A stretch of DNA of 64,000 nt from Rheinheimera pacifica (GCF_024809855.1 NZ_JANUEM010000008.1:107981-171980), one strand, 5' to 3'. Positions 1 to 9,421 are shown, counted from the first letter of the stretch. The notes: generated by a model from the sequence alone, not told the origin. A program made the numbers and translations.

Positions 1-2347
1 TGGGCACACCTGCCAGTTGGGCTACCTGCAAGCCAAAGCTTTTGCTGGCGGCGCCATCCTGCACGTGGTGCATAAATACTATGCTGTCGCCATGCTCTAC
101 CGCGTCCAGATGCACATTGGCCAGCCCCGGCAATTGCTCTGCCAGTTCAGTCAGTTCAAAGTAGTGGGTGGCAAACAAGGTTAAGGCTTTAATTTTGGTT
201 GCCAGATAATCTGCACAGGCCCAGGCTAAACTTAAGCCATCGTAGGTACTGGTGCCACGGCCAATTTCGTCCATCAATACCAGGCTGTGTTCGGTGGCGT
301 GGTGCAAAATTGTCGCGGTTTCAGTCATCTCTACCATAAAAGTAGAGCGGCCGGAGGCCAGATCATCTGAAGCGCCAATACGGGTGAAAATACGATCTAT
401 AGGGCCAATCTGGGCGCTGTCGGCCGGTACAAAACAGCCGATATAGGCCATTAGCACAATCAGTGCAGTTTGGCGCATATAGGTAGATTTACCGCCCATA
501 TTTGGCCCGGTAATCATCAGCATACGGCGTTGCTGGTGTAAATGCAGTGGGTTGGCAATAAAGGGTTCGGTTAATACCTGCTCTACCACCGGATGCCGTG
601 CCTGCTGCAACACTATGCCGGTTTGGCTGCTAAGCTGCGGCCGACAGTAGTTCAGGCTGTCGGCCCGCTCACTAAAGGTACATAACACATCCAGCTCGGC
701 CAGTGCCTGCGCCAGTTGTTGTAATTGCGCTAAAAACGGCGCAGTCAGCTCAAATAGTTGCTCATACAGCTGTTTTTCCAGTGCCAGGGCTTTACTCTGG
801 CTGCCAAGTACTTTGTCTTCGTACTCTTTTAGCTCAGGAATAATATAACGCTCGTTGTTTTTCAACGTTTGGCGGCGTACATATTCCGGTGGTACTTTAG
901 TGTCGGCACTGCGGCCGGTTTCAATGTAGTAACCATGAATACGGTTAAAGCCTACTTTCAGCGACGCAATACCGGTGCGCTCGCGCTCACGCTGTTCCAG
1001 TTGCTCTAAATAATCGGTAGCACCGGTAGCTAAAGCGCGCCATTGGTCCAGTTCAGCATGATAGCCTGGCGCAATAACGCCACCATCGCGGATCAGCACC
1101 GGCGGCGTTTCCACAATGGCCTGTTCTAACAACGTACATAGCTGTGGCAACGGCTGGGCAGCCAGGCTGATTTGTTGCAGTAAAGCACTGCTAAGCGGTG
1201 ACAGCTGCGGTGCCAGTACCGGCAATTGCTGCAGCGCCTGACGCAGACGGGCAAAGTCACGCGGGCGTGCGCTGCGTAGCGCTAAACGGGCAATAACCCG
1301 CTCAATATCACCAATTTGCTTTAATAGTGGTTGTAACTGCTCATATTCAGTATTGAGCTCTGTTACGGCGTCCAACCGGGCATTAACCCGTGCCTGATCA
1401 CGTAATGGTGCATGGATCCAGCGTTTTAGCTGGCGTGATCCCATCGCAGTTTGGCTGCGGTCGAGCACGGCGGCCAGCGTATGTTCGTAGTTGCCTGCTA
1501 AGTTTTGTGTTAGTTCCAGATTACGCCGGGTAGCGGCGTCCAGCACGATATTATCCTGTGAGCGCTCCAGCGCTACGGCACGGATATGCGGCAGCGCGGC
1601 GCGCTGGGTGTCTTTTACATACTGCATTACACAACCGGCGGCCATCAGCGCTACCGGTGCTTCATCTACACCAAAACTGAGTAAATCTTTAGTAGCAAAC
1701 TGCTGGCACAATAGACGCTTAGCGGTGGCCAGTTCAAATTCCCACACCGGGCGATGGCGTGCGCCTTTACGTTTTTCTATCAGATAACTGTCGGCGAAAT
1801 CTTCCGGATACAACAGTTCTGCCGGGTTTAACCGCTGCAGCAGCGCGGCTAAATCATCAACATTGTCTACCTGATTCAGCAAAAAGCGGCCGCTGCTTAA
1901 ATCTAACTGTGCTAAACCATACTGGCCGCGTAACTGGCTGATAGCACACAGTAAATTATCCTGCCGCTCATTTAACAGGGCTTCATCGGTAACAGTACCG
2001 GGGGTAACAATACGCACCACTTTGCGCTCAACCGGGCCTTTGCTGGTGGCCGGGTCACCAATTTGCTCACAAATTGCCACCGATTCGCCCAGCTGTACTA
2101 AGCGGGCTAAATAATTTTCTACTGCATGATAAGGCACGCCCGCCATCGGGATCGGTGTACCGGCGCTCTGGCCGCGCTTGGTCAGTGAAATATCCAGCAG
2201 TGCTGCGGCGCGTTTGGCATCGTCGTAAAACAGTTCGTAAAAGTCACCCATGCGGTAAAACAGCAGAATGTCAGGGTGTTCGCTTTTTAACCCCAGATAC
2301 TGTTGCATCATGGGCGTATGAGAAGACAGGTCTTTGATAGTAGTCAT
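1..2347 (-). CDS. mutS: DNA mismatch repair protein MutS (C-terminus beyond window)
   Basis: MutS recognises mismatches and starts methyl-directed repair with MutL. The minus-strand frame opens at the ATG at 2347 and stays open to base 1, about 782 codons, so roughly the last 70 residues are missing. The N-terminus shows the mismatch-binding domain I signature (HTPMMQQYL, then [15 protein letters not shown] with the Phe-x-Glu element). The ATPase P-loop ([10 protein letters not shown]) is encoded near 481-512, and the frame at the window edge reads QVAQLAGVP, as expected close to the C-terminal dimerisation region. It stands alone here; no terminator can be seen because the gene runs off the window. 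Confidence 0.97.
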   Translation of the reverse strand, partial: MTTIKDLSSHTPMMQQYLGLKSEHPDILLFYRMGDFYELFYDDAKRAAALLDISLTKRGQSAGTPIPMAGVPYHAVENYLARLVQLGESVAICEQIGDPATSKGPVERKVVRIVTPGTVTDEALLNERQDNLLCAISQLRGQYGLAQLDLSSGRFLLNQVDNVDDLAALLQRLNPAELLYPEDFADSYLIEKRKGARHRPVWEFELATAKRLLCQQFATKDLLSFGVDEAPVALMAAGCVMQYVKDTQRAALPHIRAVALERSQDNIVLDAATRRNLELTQNLAGNYEHTLAAVLDRSQTAMGSRQLKRWIHAPLRDQARVNARLDAVTELNTEYEQLQPLLKQIGDIERVIARLALRSARPRDFARLRQALQQLPVLAPQLSPLSSALLQQISLAAQPLPQLCTLLEQAIVETPPVLIRDGGVIAPGYHAELDQWRALATGATDYLEQLEQRERERTGIASLKVGFNRIHGYYIETGRSADTKVPPEYVRRQTLKNNERYIIPELKEYEDKVLGSQSKALALEKQLYEQLFELTAPFLAQLQQLAQALAELDVLCTFSERADSLNYCRPQLSSQTGIVLQQARHPVVEQVLTEPFIANPLHLHQQRRMLMITGPNMGGKSTYMRQTALIVLMAYIGCFVPADSAQIGPIDRIFTRIGASDDLASGRSTFMVEMTETATILHHATEHSLVLMDEIGRGTSTYDGLSLAWACADYLATKIKALTLFATHYFELTELAEQLPGLANVHLDAVEHGDSIVFMHHVQDGAASKSFGLQVAQLAGVP

Positions 2348-2499
2348 ACAGATGTTCTTATCCGCGGCGGTTGGCGATGATAAAGCCGGAGATTATAACA
2401 GAAGTTTTTTAGTGCGTGTGCGCCTGTGATCGTATGGGGCAGATGATAAATATTTAGAAAAGTTGCAATTACCGTAGTTGGGGGAGCCCTGCTCAGTTG

Positions 2500-3384
2500 T
2501 CAGGGAAAAAAGTTGTCCCGGGGACCAAGAGTGCTACTTTCCATCTGTAACGCCATGTCAACACCAGATATGCGTCTTACCGAAGACGCTGCCACAAACT
2601 GGGCATCAAGGGCCAAAGTTATAACTTCTAGCCGAGTTAGCATTGTTTCTTTGTAACGACCGCCGACATAATCGGGAAACTTGCTCAGTGCACGTAACAA
2701 TAGTGTGTCATCCCTATGGTTTTTCTCTTTAACCATTCTCTGCCCGAGTTTGCCTAAATCATGCCCAAATAGTTTTGGATTTTTTAAATCTTTCTCGGGT
2801 ATACCAAGATGTAAAAGGGTGCCTTTCATAGCCAATTCGGCAGTCAGGCAAATGGGTTGTAGAACTGGACTGCTTATCGAGCCTGATTGAGAAAGACTTT
2901 CAGCAACCATTTTCAGTTGTTCCGCCGCAAGTCCCCACAAGGCTGAAACATTTTTATGCTGAGTATTGTGATCAATACCAGAGACAAGATCATGCATATC
3001 TGCAAAAGCAAATGCAGATCTTCCGGCAATCTTTGGATCGCCACGGCACCATGCCGCCCATTCCTGATAGCTTGAAAAGCCTAATCCTTTATCGACTGTT
3101 ATATTTACAGTTCCGTAAGTGACGCCGATAATGGCTTTCCTGACACGATCAACTGATGATGCTAGGCCAGTTCCCATGCCTGGCCAGGTGAACTCAACTT
3201 CAGGTATCAAGCGCGCATACGCACGTTGGATTTCACCTACTTGGGGATTGTCGATAAAGCCTATAGAAAACTGTTCGCCAAGAATTTCCGTGGCGGCATG
3301 GAGTGGTCTGGCGTGGAATGGAATGTCTTCCCGTGCAAAACGCTCATCCAGCGCAAGGATATCTTTATCTGTGAATTTGATCAT
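2500..3384 (-). CDS. Unknown protein with a HEPN-like C-terminal half
   Basis: 294 residues, family not recognised with certainty. The first ~150 residues match nothing I know. From about residue 170 the protein looks like an all-helical HEPN-type domain: an acidic/lysine helix TAELAMKGTLL, a GHDLGKLGQRM element, and later GGRYKETML before a long helix. This pattern occurs in HEPN nucleotide/RNA-binding proteins of defence and toxin systems, but I do not see a canonical Rx4-6H RNase motif, so nuclease activity is not supported. It lies next to the AbiE pair and on the same strand, with about 200 bp between them, suggesting a shared accessory island. Start ATG at 3384 follows a GGGA purine stretch. 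Confidence 0.6.
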   Translation of the reverse strand: MIKFTDKDILALDERFAREDIPFHARPLHAATEILGEQFSIGFIDNPQVGEIQRAYARLIPEVEFTWPGMGTGLASSVDRVRKAIIGVTYGTVNITVDKGLGFSSYQEWAAWCRGDPKIAGRSAFAFADMHDLVSGIDHNTQHKNVSALWGLAAEQLKMVAESLSQSGSISSPVLQPICLTAELAMKGTLLHLGIPEKDLKNPKLFGHDLGKLGQRMVKEKNHRDDTLLLRALSKFPDYVGGRYKETMLTRLEVITLALDAQFVAASSVRRISGVDMALQMESSTLGPRDNFFP

Positions 3385-3580
3385 TCGAACATCCCTGCAT
3401 TGCTTCTGATTTAGGGATATTCTGCAATTGATTTAGAAATAATTCAAAGCGGTTATCTCAGTTTAAAAATAAATACCTTATATTTTTGCTTGTAGAATGC
3501 TGTATGGTAACAACCCAAGATAGGCCGGACGTTGGTTTGATCTCTATCATTGGCAAGCTATGCTGCTTTTACAGCATGTG

Positions 3581-4636
3581 TTACCTCGGCGAGTTTATAT
3601 CGTCGCAATTGAGGGTAATGGTATGATTGTTGAGCTTGGATTCAAGGCTGACGCATATTTCTAGCAGTGTGTCGAAGGGGAGGACATCGCCAACCATCAC
3701 TTCATCGGCCAGCATGGCCGCATAGTCCTTTTCAAGTGCAGCTTTAGCTTTGCCCTCAGGGACAATTTTCAAATGTCCGGTGGTTGCTGCTGCATAGTCG
3801 ATCACTTGGCCATCTGCGTTTTTTTCGATAAAAAAGTGTGACTTATGGCGGGCGACATCCGTTGCCACCTGACGATCAGCAATTATCGCCGTGAAATGAG
3901 GGCTTCGTACGATTGCGGCCAGGTCGTGCCAGTGCCGTGCGTAACGTTCACTGCGAATACGGCCTTGTGCGCAAAATACGTGTATAGCCGTGGCTTTCTC
4001 CCAAAAGGTGCGTGCGATGCTCATGACCTGTGGTGATGCGGTGGGAAAGGATACTTCGGGCAGATAGTCGGCAATGTCACAGGAGACCTGGAATATCTTG
4101 TGTGGTTCACCAGTAGCGCGGCCGCCGAATTCCAGTGTAATAGTCGGCGCTATATATCCAGTGCCTTGTGTCAAAGCAGGATAGTGCAGGAATAACTTAT
4201 CCTTCCCTGGCCCTCCGAGTTCGAGTCTGGCGTCCAGACCATCACGGACCAGGGCTGCCCGAATCACAGGTTGTATATTTTCCTTGATCCAGCCCGGTAG
4301 CCGGTGCCGCACAGCTTGTGTCCATTTATCAGCCTGACTGCGGCTGGCAGGCAATTCCCCACTTTCACCGATTAAATCCGGGATAAGTTTGCGGATGTCG
4401 TAGGTCAGGTCGATATCTTCGGAGAAACGGTCAATGACTTTATAGACCTTTGATAATGACGTACCGCCTTTGAAGGTGAGGTCACCTGATAAGGGTGACT
4501 CGAACAGGGCACGAAGAGCCCACACTACCCACAGATCCTTTTCGAGCAGGTGAGAGGGGCGGCCGGTTTCAGCACGCCCTTGCTCCAGTGCATCGTGTTG
4601 ATCTTGCTTGCTTAGATCGAAGAAGTATTCAGGCAC
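3581..4636 (-). CDS. AbiEii-type nucleotidyltransferase toxin
   Basis: 351 residues of the AbiEii/AbiGii toxin family, the toxic half of AbiE (type IV) toxin-antitoxin and phage-abortive systems. Members are nucleotidyltransferase-fold proteins; characterised relatives modify tRNA. Visible motifs: LEKDLWVVWALRAL (32-45), FKGGTSLSK (55-63, the nucleotide-binding GG[ST] loop) and SEDIDL (72-77, metal-binding acidic pair). The start is a GTG at 4636 inside the 3' end of the AbiEi gene, an 8-bp overlap that indicates translational coupling. The key motifs are intact, so the toxin should be functional. Confidence 0.93.
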   Translation of the reverse strand: MPEYFFDLSKQDQHDALEQGRAETGRPSHLLEKDLWVVWALRALFESPLSGDLTFKGGTSLSKVYKVIDRFSEDIDLTYDIRKLIPDLIGESGELPASRSQADKWTQAVRHRLPGWIKENIQPVIRAALVRDGLDARLELGGPGKDKLFLHYPALTQGTGYIAPTITLEFGGRATGEPHKIFQVSCDIADYLPEVSFPTASPQVMSIARTFWEKATAIHVFCAQGRIRSERYARHWHDLAAIVRSPHFTAIIADRQVATDVARHKSHFFIEKNADGQVIDYAAATTGHLKIVPEGKAKAALEKDYAAMLADEVMVGDVLPFDTLLEICVSLESKLNNHTITLNCDDINSPR

Positions 4637-5225
4637 GGGCGGCTTCTTTACCTATGGCTTGAGCCATCCAGCCGGGTAATGTTGCGCGAGCCTGAATAAG
4701 TGCCTGCCACTCAGAGTGTGGCAGGGTACGATGAAGTGAGGCCAACGATGTTTCGGCATGTGTCTGTCCAATCCACGCCAGTGCACGTATAGCCGCTCCG
4801 GCTTGTCGTGCACCGAGAGCCAGCATCCAGCGGGGAGCATGCTTGACCAGCACTTCCGAACGGCCAAGCTGCAATTTTCGGGTTTTTCCTGAGGTCAGAT
4901 AAACCTCACGAATAGGCACCTGCTGTGTTAGCCCAAGAGCATTGGCAGCATTGGCGCCGTGTGGAACAAAGATTTCACCACTTTGTTCAGCCAGCGCTTT
5001 TACGAGCTTTTCAACAGCAGGCGCACGCTGGCCGAACCGGCTGGACACCGGAACAGAGTATGTACCGCGCGCCACGCGCAGTAGTTTGCCCATCCTGGCA
5101 AGGCGAGAGAATGCCTGATCTACGGCGGACCGGCTTCCCAAATGCAAAAATTCTTTAGGCGATAGCACACCACCCTCGGGAAGGGATAAGGCTTCTTTAA
5201 GAATAGTCTCGGGCAATGTGTTCAT
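4629..5225 (-). CDS. AbiEi-type antitoxin and transcriptional autoregulator
   Basis: 198 residues. The N-terminal ~80 residues form a winged-helix region (LSPKEFLHLGSRSAVDQAF, then RLARMGKLLRVARGTYSVP, the typical wing), followed by the C-terminal antitoxin domain with the HGANAANALGL element. In the AbiE family this protein both neutralises AbiEii and represses its own promoter through inverted repeats. The first gene of the two-gene operon; its start at 5225 is preceded by GAGAGG, which overlaps the right half of the palindrome annotated at 5232-5246. Confidence 0.92.
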   Translation of the reverse strand: MNTLPETILKEALSLPEGGVLSPKEFLHLGSRSAVDQAFSRLARMGKLLRVARGTYSVPVSSRFGQRAPAVEKLVKALAEQSGEIFVPHGANAANALGLTQQVPIREVYLTSGKTRKLQLGRSEVLVKHAPRWMLALGARQAGAAIRALAWIGQTHAETSLASLHRTLPHSEWQALIQARATLPGWMAQAIGKEAARA

Positions 5226-5231
5226 GGGTAC

Positions 5232-5246
5232 CTCTCAAAATGAGAG
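5232..5246. promoter_or_regulatory. Inverted repeat, probable AbiEi operator
   Basis: CTCTCA-AAA-TGAGAG is a perfect 6-bp inverted repeat only 6 bp upstream of the abiEi start. On the minus strand a TATACT hexamer (5251-5256) lies just upstream with TTTCAT 17 bp further, so the palindrome would sit at or just after the transcription start and cover the Shine-Dalgarno GAGAGG. Occupancy could therefore block both transcription and translation. Operator function is inferred from AbiE autoregulation. Confidence 0.5.
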
Positions 5247-5279
5247 AAAGTATATTCCAGTTTCTGACATCATGAAAGT

Positions 5280-5312
5280 AAAAAAGCTCCCTGTCTGTGC
5301 GATCAGAGAGCT
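5280..5312 (-). terminator. Rho-independent terminator of the GMC oxidoreductase operon
   Basis: Read on the minus strand: stem AGCTCTCTG / CAGGGAGCT (one mismatch) around a ten-base loop, followed by a run of six T. It lies 26 bp after the stop of the last gene of the 5338-8509 operon. Confidence 0.8.
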
Positions 5313-5337
5313 AAGTTAAATGGACGTTGACTAAGGC

Positions 5338-6135
5338 TTAACTCACCGGATAAGCAAAGTCACTAAGCCCCAATTCTGCCAGTGTTTTATTTAAATGGCT
5401 GTATGCCTCTGGCGTGGGGCCGGGGTAGGCACCAGCGATGGGAACATTACCCAGATAGCCGATATCTTTAATGCCTTCCGGCGTACAGAAATAAGCTGCT
5501 AGTACCAGATTGCGCAGTCGGCCAAAGGCTTTGGCAATACGCTGGAACTGTTTTGGGGTTTGTTCGTTGTCGTAGGCAATATCGTCGATAATCGCCAACT
5601 GCTGTGTTGTGCCAAGTGTCGTGAATGGCTTGGAGAAACGCAGAGTGGCCTCATCGTCCAGCCAGGCCAGTGCAGACAGAATAGTCAGCCTGTCCCGCTG
5701 CTGGCTGGGATAAGGTGCGCTAACCCATTCATCAATTACGGAGGGTACCTGCACTGCCGAAGCTGATGGTGATTGCCCTTCCTGCGGCACGATAATATCT
5801 GACAATAACGCCACCAGTGATAGTTGAGCAGGTGTTAGTGTCAATGGCCAGGGGGCTTCAGGTGGCATGATCAGGTTTGGATCTTTACCGTAACCCTTGG
5901 CAGTTATAGGTTGCAGCTTTAGCTCTGGCCAGTGTTCTGTGCTTGTGGTACCGCTGGCTGTTTTTGCCACGGGGGTTGGCTCACACCCTGCAAGGGCGGG
6001 TAGCATGGCACTGGCAGCCAGTGCGGCCAGCAGTTTTAGTGAATCACGACGGCTTAAATGGTTAGTATAAACCGAAGAGAGGTTGTCGCCATGTTCGGCA
6101 GTGCTTTGGTTTGATATCAGGGTTGGTTTTTGCAT
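5338..6135 (-). CDS. Gluconate 2-dehydrogenase subunit 3 family protein (small subunit of GMC dehydrogenase)
   Basis: 265 residues. Members of this family are the small chaperone-like subunits that escort membrane-associated GMC dehydrogenases through the Tat pathway. A twin-arginine signal (SRRDSLKLLAALAASA, ~28-43) is followed by LAGC, which could also serve as a lipobox. The domain follows at ~90-260. Its start ATG overlaps the stop of the GMC gene by one base (TAATG), so the two are translationally coupled and very likely form one complex. No cytochrome c subunit is encoded nearby, so the electron acceptor is not evident here. Confidence 0.88.
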   Translation of the reverse strand: MQKPTLISNQSTAEHGDNLSSVYTNHLSRRDSLKLLAALAASAMLPALAGCEPTPVAKTASGTTSTEHWPELKLQPITAKGYGKDPNLIMPPEAPWPLTLTPAQLSLVALLSDIIVPQEGQSPSASAVQVPSVIDEWVSAPYPSQQRDRLTILSALAWLDDEATLRFSKPFTTLGTTQQLAIIDDIAYDNEQTPKQFQRIAKAFGRLRNLVLAAYFCTPEGIKDIGYLGNVPIAGAYPGPTPEAYSHLNKTLAELGLSDFAYPVS

Positions 6136-7814
6136 TATAGTTTCCCCGCTGTTAACTGCTCAGCCAGCCAGGCGCTGTTACGCATTGCCAGTGTCATAAT
6201 GGTCAGGGTGCAGTTTTTATGTGGGTTAGAAGCAAAAACGCCACCGTCCATGACAAACAGGTTCGGGCAATCCCAGCTTTGCCCCCATTGGTTAGTTACC
6301 GAGTCTTTGCTTGAGCTGCCCATCCGGGTGGTGCCTACTTCGTGAATAATTTCACCCCCTTTTCTGATGGCATCTTCGGCTGCGGGTAATTCACCAACTG
6401 TTGCGCCCATCGTTTCCAGAATAGCTTTGGCCGTTTTCAGGCCGTGCTCAACTTGTTTAAGTTCGTGCTTAGACCATTGCCAGTGAAAACGTGCCACCGG
6501 AATGCCCCATTTGTCGGTTACCTGTGGGTCGATATCCATATAGCAATGTTCGTTTGGCAACATTTCACCGCGCAGTGCAAATGAAACGTAAGAGCCGTAA
6601 TGCGCACGTACCTGCTGTTTTAGCGAAGTGCCATAGCCTTGCAGGTTACCGCTGACATAAGCGCCCGGTTCACCAAAGCGGCCGCCAAGTTCAAAGTGAT
6701 AACCACGCGGGAAATCCAGTTCTTTATTCGCCTGTGCTTTGTGGCCCCACCAGGGAATAAACAAATGATTGGCGGTATGACCGTCTTCGTTATAACGAGG
6801 CCGATCCATTAGTGCCGGTACCAGTGCAGACAGGCCAGCGCCGGTAGAGTCCATCAGGTTACGGCCGACCTGGCCGCTGGAATTGGCCAGGCCGTTAGGG
6901 TGACTGGCACTTTTTGAATTGAGTAAAATGCGGGCTGATTCACAGGCACTGGCTGCCAGGACCACCACTTTTGCACTGAGTTGCTGCTCAGTGGCGGTTT
7001 TTTTGTCAATATAACTGATACCGGTAACTTTACCCTGTGCATCAACGGTAACTGTTTTTACCATCGCATCGGTAATAATCTGCAGATTACCGGTTGCCTG
7101 TGCCATCGGCAGCAGTGACGTTGTGGTTTGAAAAGCGGCGCCGATCGAGCAGCCATAACCGCAGGGCGTAGCATAAAAGCAGGCTGCGCGGTTATCCAGC
7201 GGTTTTGTCAGTACGGCACGGTGCATAGGCACAGCGGCAATACCGTGTTTTTTTGCTGCAGCGGCTATCAGTAATTCCGGTACCCGTGGCGGGGGAGGCG
7301 GTTGTAACACCCCTTCTGATGATGGTGGCATATCATCCAGGCCGGTATTGGTGCCGCAAACGCCAACTAAAGCTTCGGTTTTGTCGTACCAGGGGGCGAT
7401 GTCGTCATAGGTGAAAGGCCAGTCGGCACCGAGGCCATCCCGGCTTTTGCCTTTAAAATCATGCTCGCTAAAACGCAGCGAGTAGCGGCCCCAGTGGTTA
7501 GTGCGGCCTCCCAGCATCCGGGCGCGCCACCATAAAAAGTCTGAGCCTTCGGCTGTGGTATAGGGCTCGTTTGGCACCTGCCAGCCACCGTCTACGGTGG
7601 AGTCGTAAAAACCGAAGTCTTTATCTGGTGTGGATGTGCCCATCAGCGGTGCGGCTGAGTTGGGCCTAAACATCGGAGTTTCTGTTTTCGGGTCGTAATT
7701 GCGGCCCGCTTCCAGCAACAGCACTTTGTGGCCTTGCCGGGTTAACTCATAAGCAGCCATGGCACCGCCGGCACCTGAGCCGACAACCAATACGTCATAG
7801 GCAAAATCGTTCAT
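6135..7814 (-). CDS. GMC family FAD oxidoreductase (probable sugar/glycoside 3-dehydrogenase large subunit)
   Basis: 559 residues. Rossmann FAD motif VVGSGAGGAMAAYEL near residue 10 with LLLEAG closing the beta-alpha-beta fold, the GMC signature region GGRTNHWGRYSLRF, and the C-terminal catalytic block ending NPHKNCTLTIM. Three cysteines in CFYATPCGYGC (C-x5-C-x3-C) recall the iron-sulfur cluster of FAD glucose and fructose dehydrogenases; this is a resemblance only. No own signal peptide, in keeping with piggy-back export by the Tat-bearing small subunit encoded next. With the DUF1080 protein, 3-oxidation of a glucoside is the best guess. Confidence 0.85.
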   Translation of the reverse strand: MNDFAYDVLVVGSGAGGAMAAYELTRQGHKVLLLEAGRNYDPKTETPMFRPNSAAPLMGTSTPDKDFGFYDSTVDGGWQVPNEPYTTAEGSDFLWWRARMLGGRTNHWGRYSLRFSEHDFKGKSRDGLGADWPFTYDDIAPWYDKTEALVGVCGTNTGLDDMPPSSEGVLQPPPPPRVPELLIAAAAKKHGIAAVPMHRAVLTKPLDNRAACFYATPCGYGCSIGAAFQTTTSLLPMAQATGNLQIITDAMVKTVTVDAQGKVTGISYIDKKTATEQQLSAKVVVLAASACESARILLNSKSASHPNGLANSSGQVGRNLMDSTGAGLSALVPALMDRPRYNEDGHTANHLFIPWWGHKAQANKELDFPRGYHFELGGRFGEPGAYVSGNLQGYGTSLKQQVRAHYGSYVSFALRGEMLPNEHCYMDIDPQVTDKWGIPVARFHWQWSKHELKQVEHGLKTAKAILETMGATVGELPAAEDAIRKGGEIIHEVGTTRMGSSSKDSVTNQWGQSWDCPNLFVMDGGVFASNPHKNCTLTIMTLAMRNSAWLAEQLTAGKL

Positions 7815-8509
7815 CAGTTTAGCTCTTTAATTTTCAGATTTTTAAACCACACCACATCACCGTGATCCTGTAAACCAATATGGCCGCGGCTGTTAGCAGC
7901 AAAACCAGACCAGTTGGCAAACTTGCTGGCGGTTACCAATTGCTGCCACTCTTTGCTGTGAAGCTCTACCGATACTGCCTTTACGTCGTTTTGCCAGATG
8001 GTTAGCTGGTTATTTTCCAGCCGGATACGTACCTGGTTCCACTCACCGGCAACTTTATGTGAGGCTACCGGAGAGGCTATCATGTCGTACAAAGAACCGG
8101 ATAAATGGTTTGCCAGCTTGTTATCGGGGTGGCGCTCGTTATCAAGGATCTGAATTTCCGGCGCATGTGAGTAAATCTGGCTGCCGGCTTCATCTGCCAG
8201 AATAAAAATGCCGCTATTACCGCCTTCGGCGATTTTCCAATCCAGCTTAAGGTCAAAATCCTGATACTGGGCTTTAGTCAGAATATCGCCACCGCCTTTA
8301 CCGGTTAGCTTAATAGTGCCATTTTCGACTACCCACTTATCGCTTAACCCTTCCTGTTTAAAGTTGCGCCACTGCGACAGATCTTTGCCGTCAAACAGCA
8401 GTTGCCAGCCATCCTGTTGCTCTTGCGCGGTTAACTGATTATCCGCCGCGAGTGCGCTAAAGCTGCCAAGCGTCAGCAGTAGGGCGTAAAGTTGATGTCT
8501 GATCTTCAA
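7814..8509 (-). CDS. Secreted DUF1080 (3-keto-glycoside hydrolase type) protein
   Basis: About 231 residues from a TTG start at 8509, chosen because AGGAG lies seven bases upstream and it puts a clean signal peptide (KIRHQLYALLLTLGSFSALA) at the N-terminus; a longer frame to 8596 has no ribosome site. The mature part is the concanavalin-like DUF1080 domain: GWQLLFDGKDLSQWRNF, GGNSGIFILADE and a late GHIGLQDHGDVVWFKNLKI block. Characterised relatives cleave 3-keto-disaccharides or 3-keto-glycosides. It is the first gene of an operon with the GMC dehydrogenase; the stop/start overlap is TGATG. Confidence 0.87.
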   Translation of the reverse strand: MKIRHQLYALLLTLGSFSALAADNQLTAQEQQDGWQLLFDGKDLSQWRNFKQEGLSDKWVVENGTIKLTGKGGGDILTKAQYQDFDLKLDWKIAEGGNSGIFILADEAGSQIYSHAPEIQILDNERHPDNKLANHLSGSLYDMIASPVASHKVAGEWNQVRIRLENNQLTIWQNDVKAVSVELHSKEWQQLVTASKFANWSGFAANSRGHIGLQDHGDVVWFKNLKIKELN

Positions 8510-8557
8510 GGTCGTTCTCCTCTTGTTGCCAGTGGTTCTTGTTATAAGTGTTGTTTC

Positions 8558-8575
8558 AATGTAACCGATATCATT
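8558..8575. promoter_or_regulatory. LacI-type operator-like palindrome with upstream promoter
   Basis: AATGTAACCGATATCATT has symmetric outer AATG/CATT arms and the central CG dyad typical of LacI-family operators (6 of 9 pairs match). A minus-strand TATAAC (8585-8590) lies just upstream, which would place this palindrome at about +3 to +20 of the DUF1080 operon, a usual position for a roadblock repressor. Shares the TGTAA half-site with the palindrome at 8730-8751. No LacI-family regulator is encoded in the window. Confidence 0.4.
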
Positions 8576-8729
8576 GCGTTTGCTGTTATAGTGCAAACTA
8601 CCACAAAATAAAAGCAGAATTCGATAAAATCACAGTGCTTTTTTAGTGTAAAAACTCGATAAATGCTGCTTTGTATGCAAAAAAACACCATTAATCAGGC
8701 CGCTTTTATACTGCGTAGCCTGACAATCT

Positions 8730-8751
8730 AAAATGTAATCCGTTACATTTT
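8730..8751. promoter_or_regulatory. Perfect 9-bp inverted repeat between the DUF1080 operon and pncC
   Basis: AAAATGTAA-TCCG-TTACATTTT is perfectly symmetric. The 8510-8861 stretch otherwise holds only the operator-like site at 8558-8575 and AT-rich DNA, with no convincing gene. The core TGTAA-N4-TTACA resembles LacI-family sites and repeats the TGTAA(C/T)CG half-site of the first palindrome, about 170 bp away, so it may be an auxiliary operator for looping or a site controlling pncC. Confidence 0.4.
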
Positions 8752-8861
8752 GCTGGCCACAGATAAGGGCGCGGGCTACCCACAGTATAGCCAGGTGGCA
8801 CTTGCTCCGTTTTCGGTTCTGGCGGCATAATAGCAGGTACTTTTTATGGCGTGGGTGAATT

Positions 8862-9359
8862 ATGGCAACCGCAGACAGTATGACGCTGGCAGCAAAGCTT
8901 GGGCAGTTACTGATACAAAAAAAATGGTCGGTTACCACTGCGGAATCCTGTACCGGCGGTGGTATTGGCTATTGGTTAACTGCAGTGCCAGGTAGTTCGG
9001 CCTATGTTGACCGTGGTTTTATCACCTACAGCAATAAAGCCAAGCAACAACTACTGGCTGTGCGTAGCGCTACCTTGCTGCAATTTGGTGCGGTAAGTGA
9101 AGAAACCGTGCGTGAAATGGCTGAAGGTGCGGCTAAAGCAGCTGGGGCCGATATGGCCATCGCTGTGTCTGGCATTGCCGGGCCGGATGGCGGTTCGGTA
9201 TATAAGCCGGTAGGCACAGTGTGTTTTGGTTTTTACCTTAATGGTAATGTGGCCAGCAGCCATCTGGTATTTGCCGGTGACCGTCAGCAGGTACGCCAGC
9301 AAGCTATCGATTATGCCCTCAAACAAAGCATTGAACTGTTGACAGCTTTAGCAAACTAG
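8862..9359 (+). CDS. pncC: Nicotinamide-nucleotide amidohydrolase PncC (CinA C-terminal family)
   Basis: 165 residues, the stand-alone CinA-C form. PncC hydrolyses NMN to nicotinate mononucleotide and ammonia in NAD recycling. The conserved TAESCTGGG motif is at 26-34, with AVSGIAGPDGGS later in the chain; both belong to the active site. It lies directly upstream of recA, the same order as in E. coli and many gammaproteobacteria. Its TAG stop overlaps the likely -35 region of the recA promoter. Confidence 0.93.
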   Translation: MATADSMTLAAKLGQLLIQKKWSVTTAESCTGGGIGYWLTAVPGSSAYVDRGFITYSNKAKQQLLAVRSATLLQFGAVSEETVREMAEGAAKAAGADMAIAVSGIAGPDGGSVYKPVGTVCFGFYLNGNVASSHLVFAGDRQQVRQQAIDYALKQSIELLTALAN

Positions 9360-9361
9360 AC

Positions 9362-9381
9362 TACTGTACGAGCATACAGTG
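9362..9381. promoter_or_regulatory. LexA (SOS) box in the recA promoter
   Basis: TACTGTACGAGCATACAGTG matches the SOS consensus CTGT-N8-ACAG and differs at only two positions from the E. coli recA box as I recall it. It lies between TAGACT (9357-9362, candidate -35) and GTTAAT (9381-9386, candidate -10; spacing 18). Repression of recA by LexA and induction by DNA damage follow directly. Confidence 0.9.
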
Positions 9382-9421
9382 TTAATTGTCCGGTAAACCC
9401 GGCTCAACCATGGATATAAAA

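Noticed and set aside
8510..8596. Longer start for the DUF1080 protein
   Set aside because: No ribosome site and would bury the signal peptide; the extension also overlaps the operator-like palindrome.
8630..8938. 102-codon minus-strand frame upstream of pncC
   Set aside because: Overlaps the pncC start and the 8730 palindrome, no ribosome site, and composition unlike protein.
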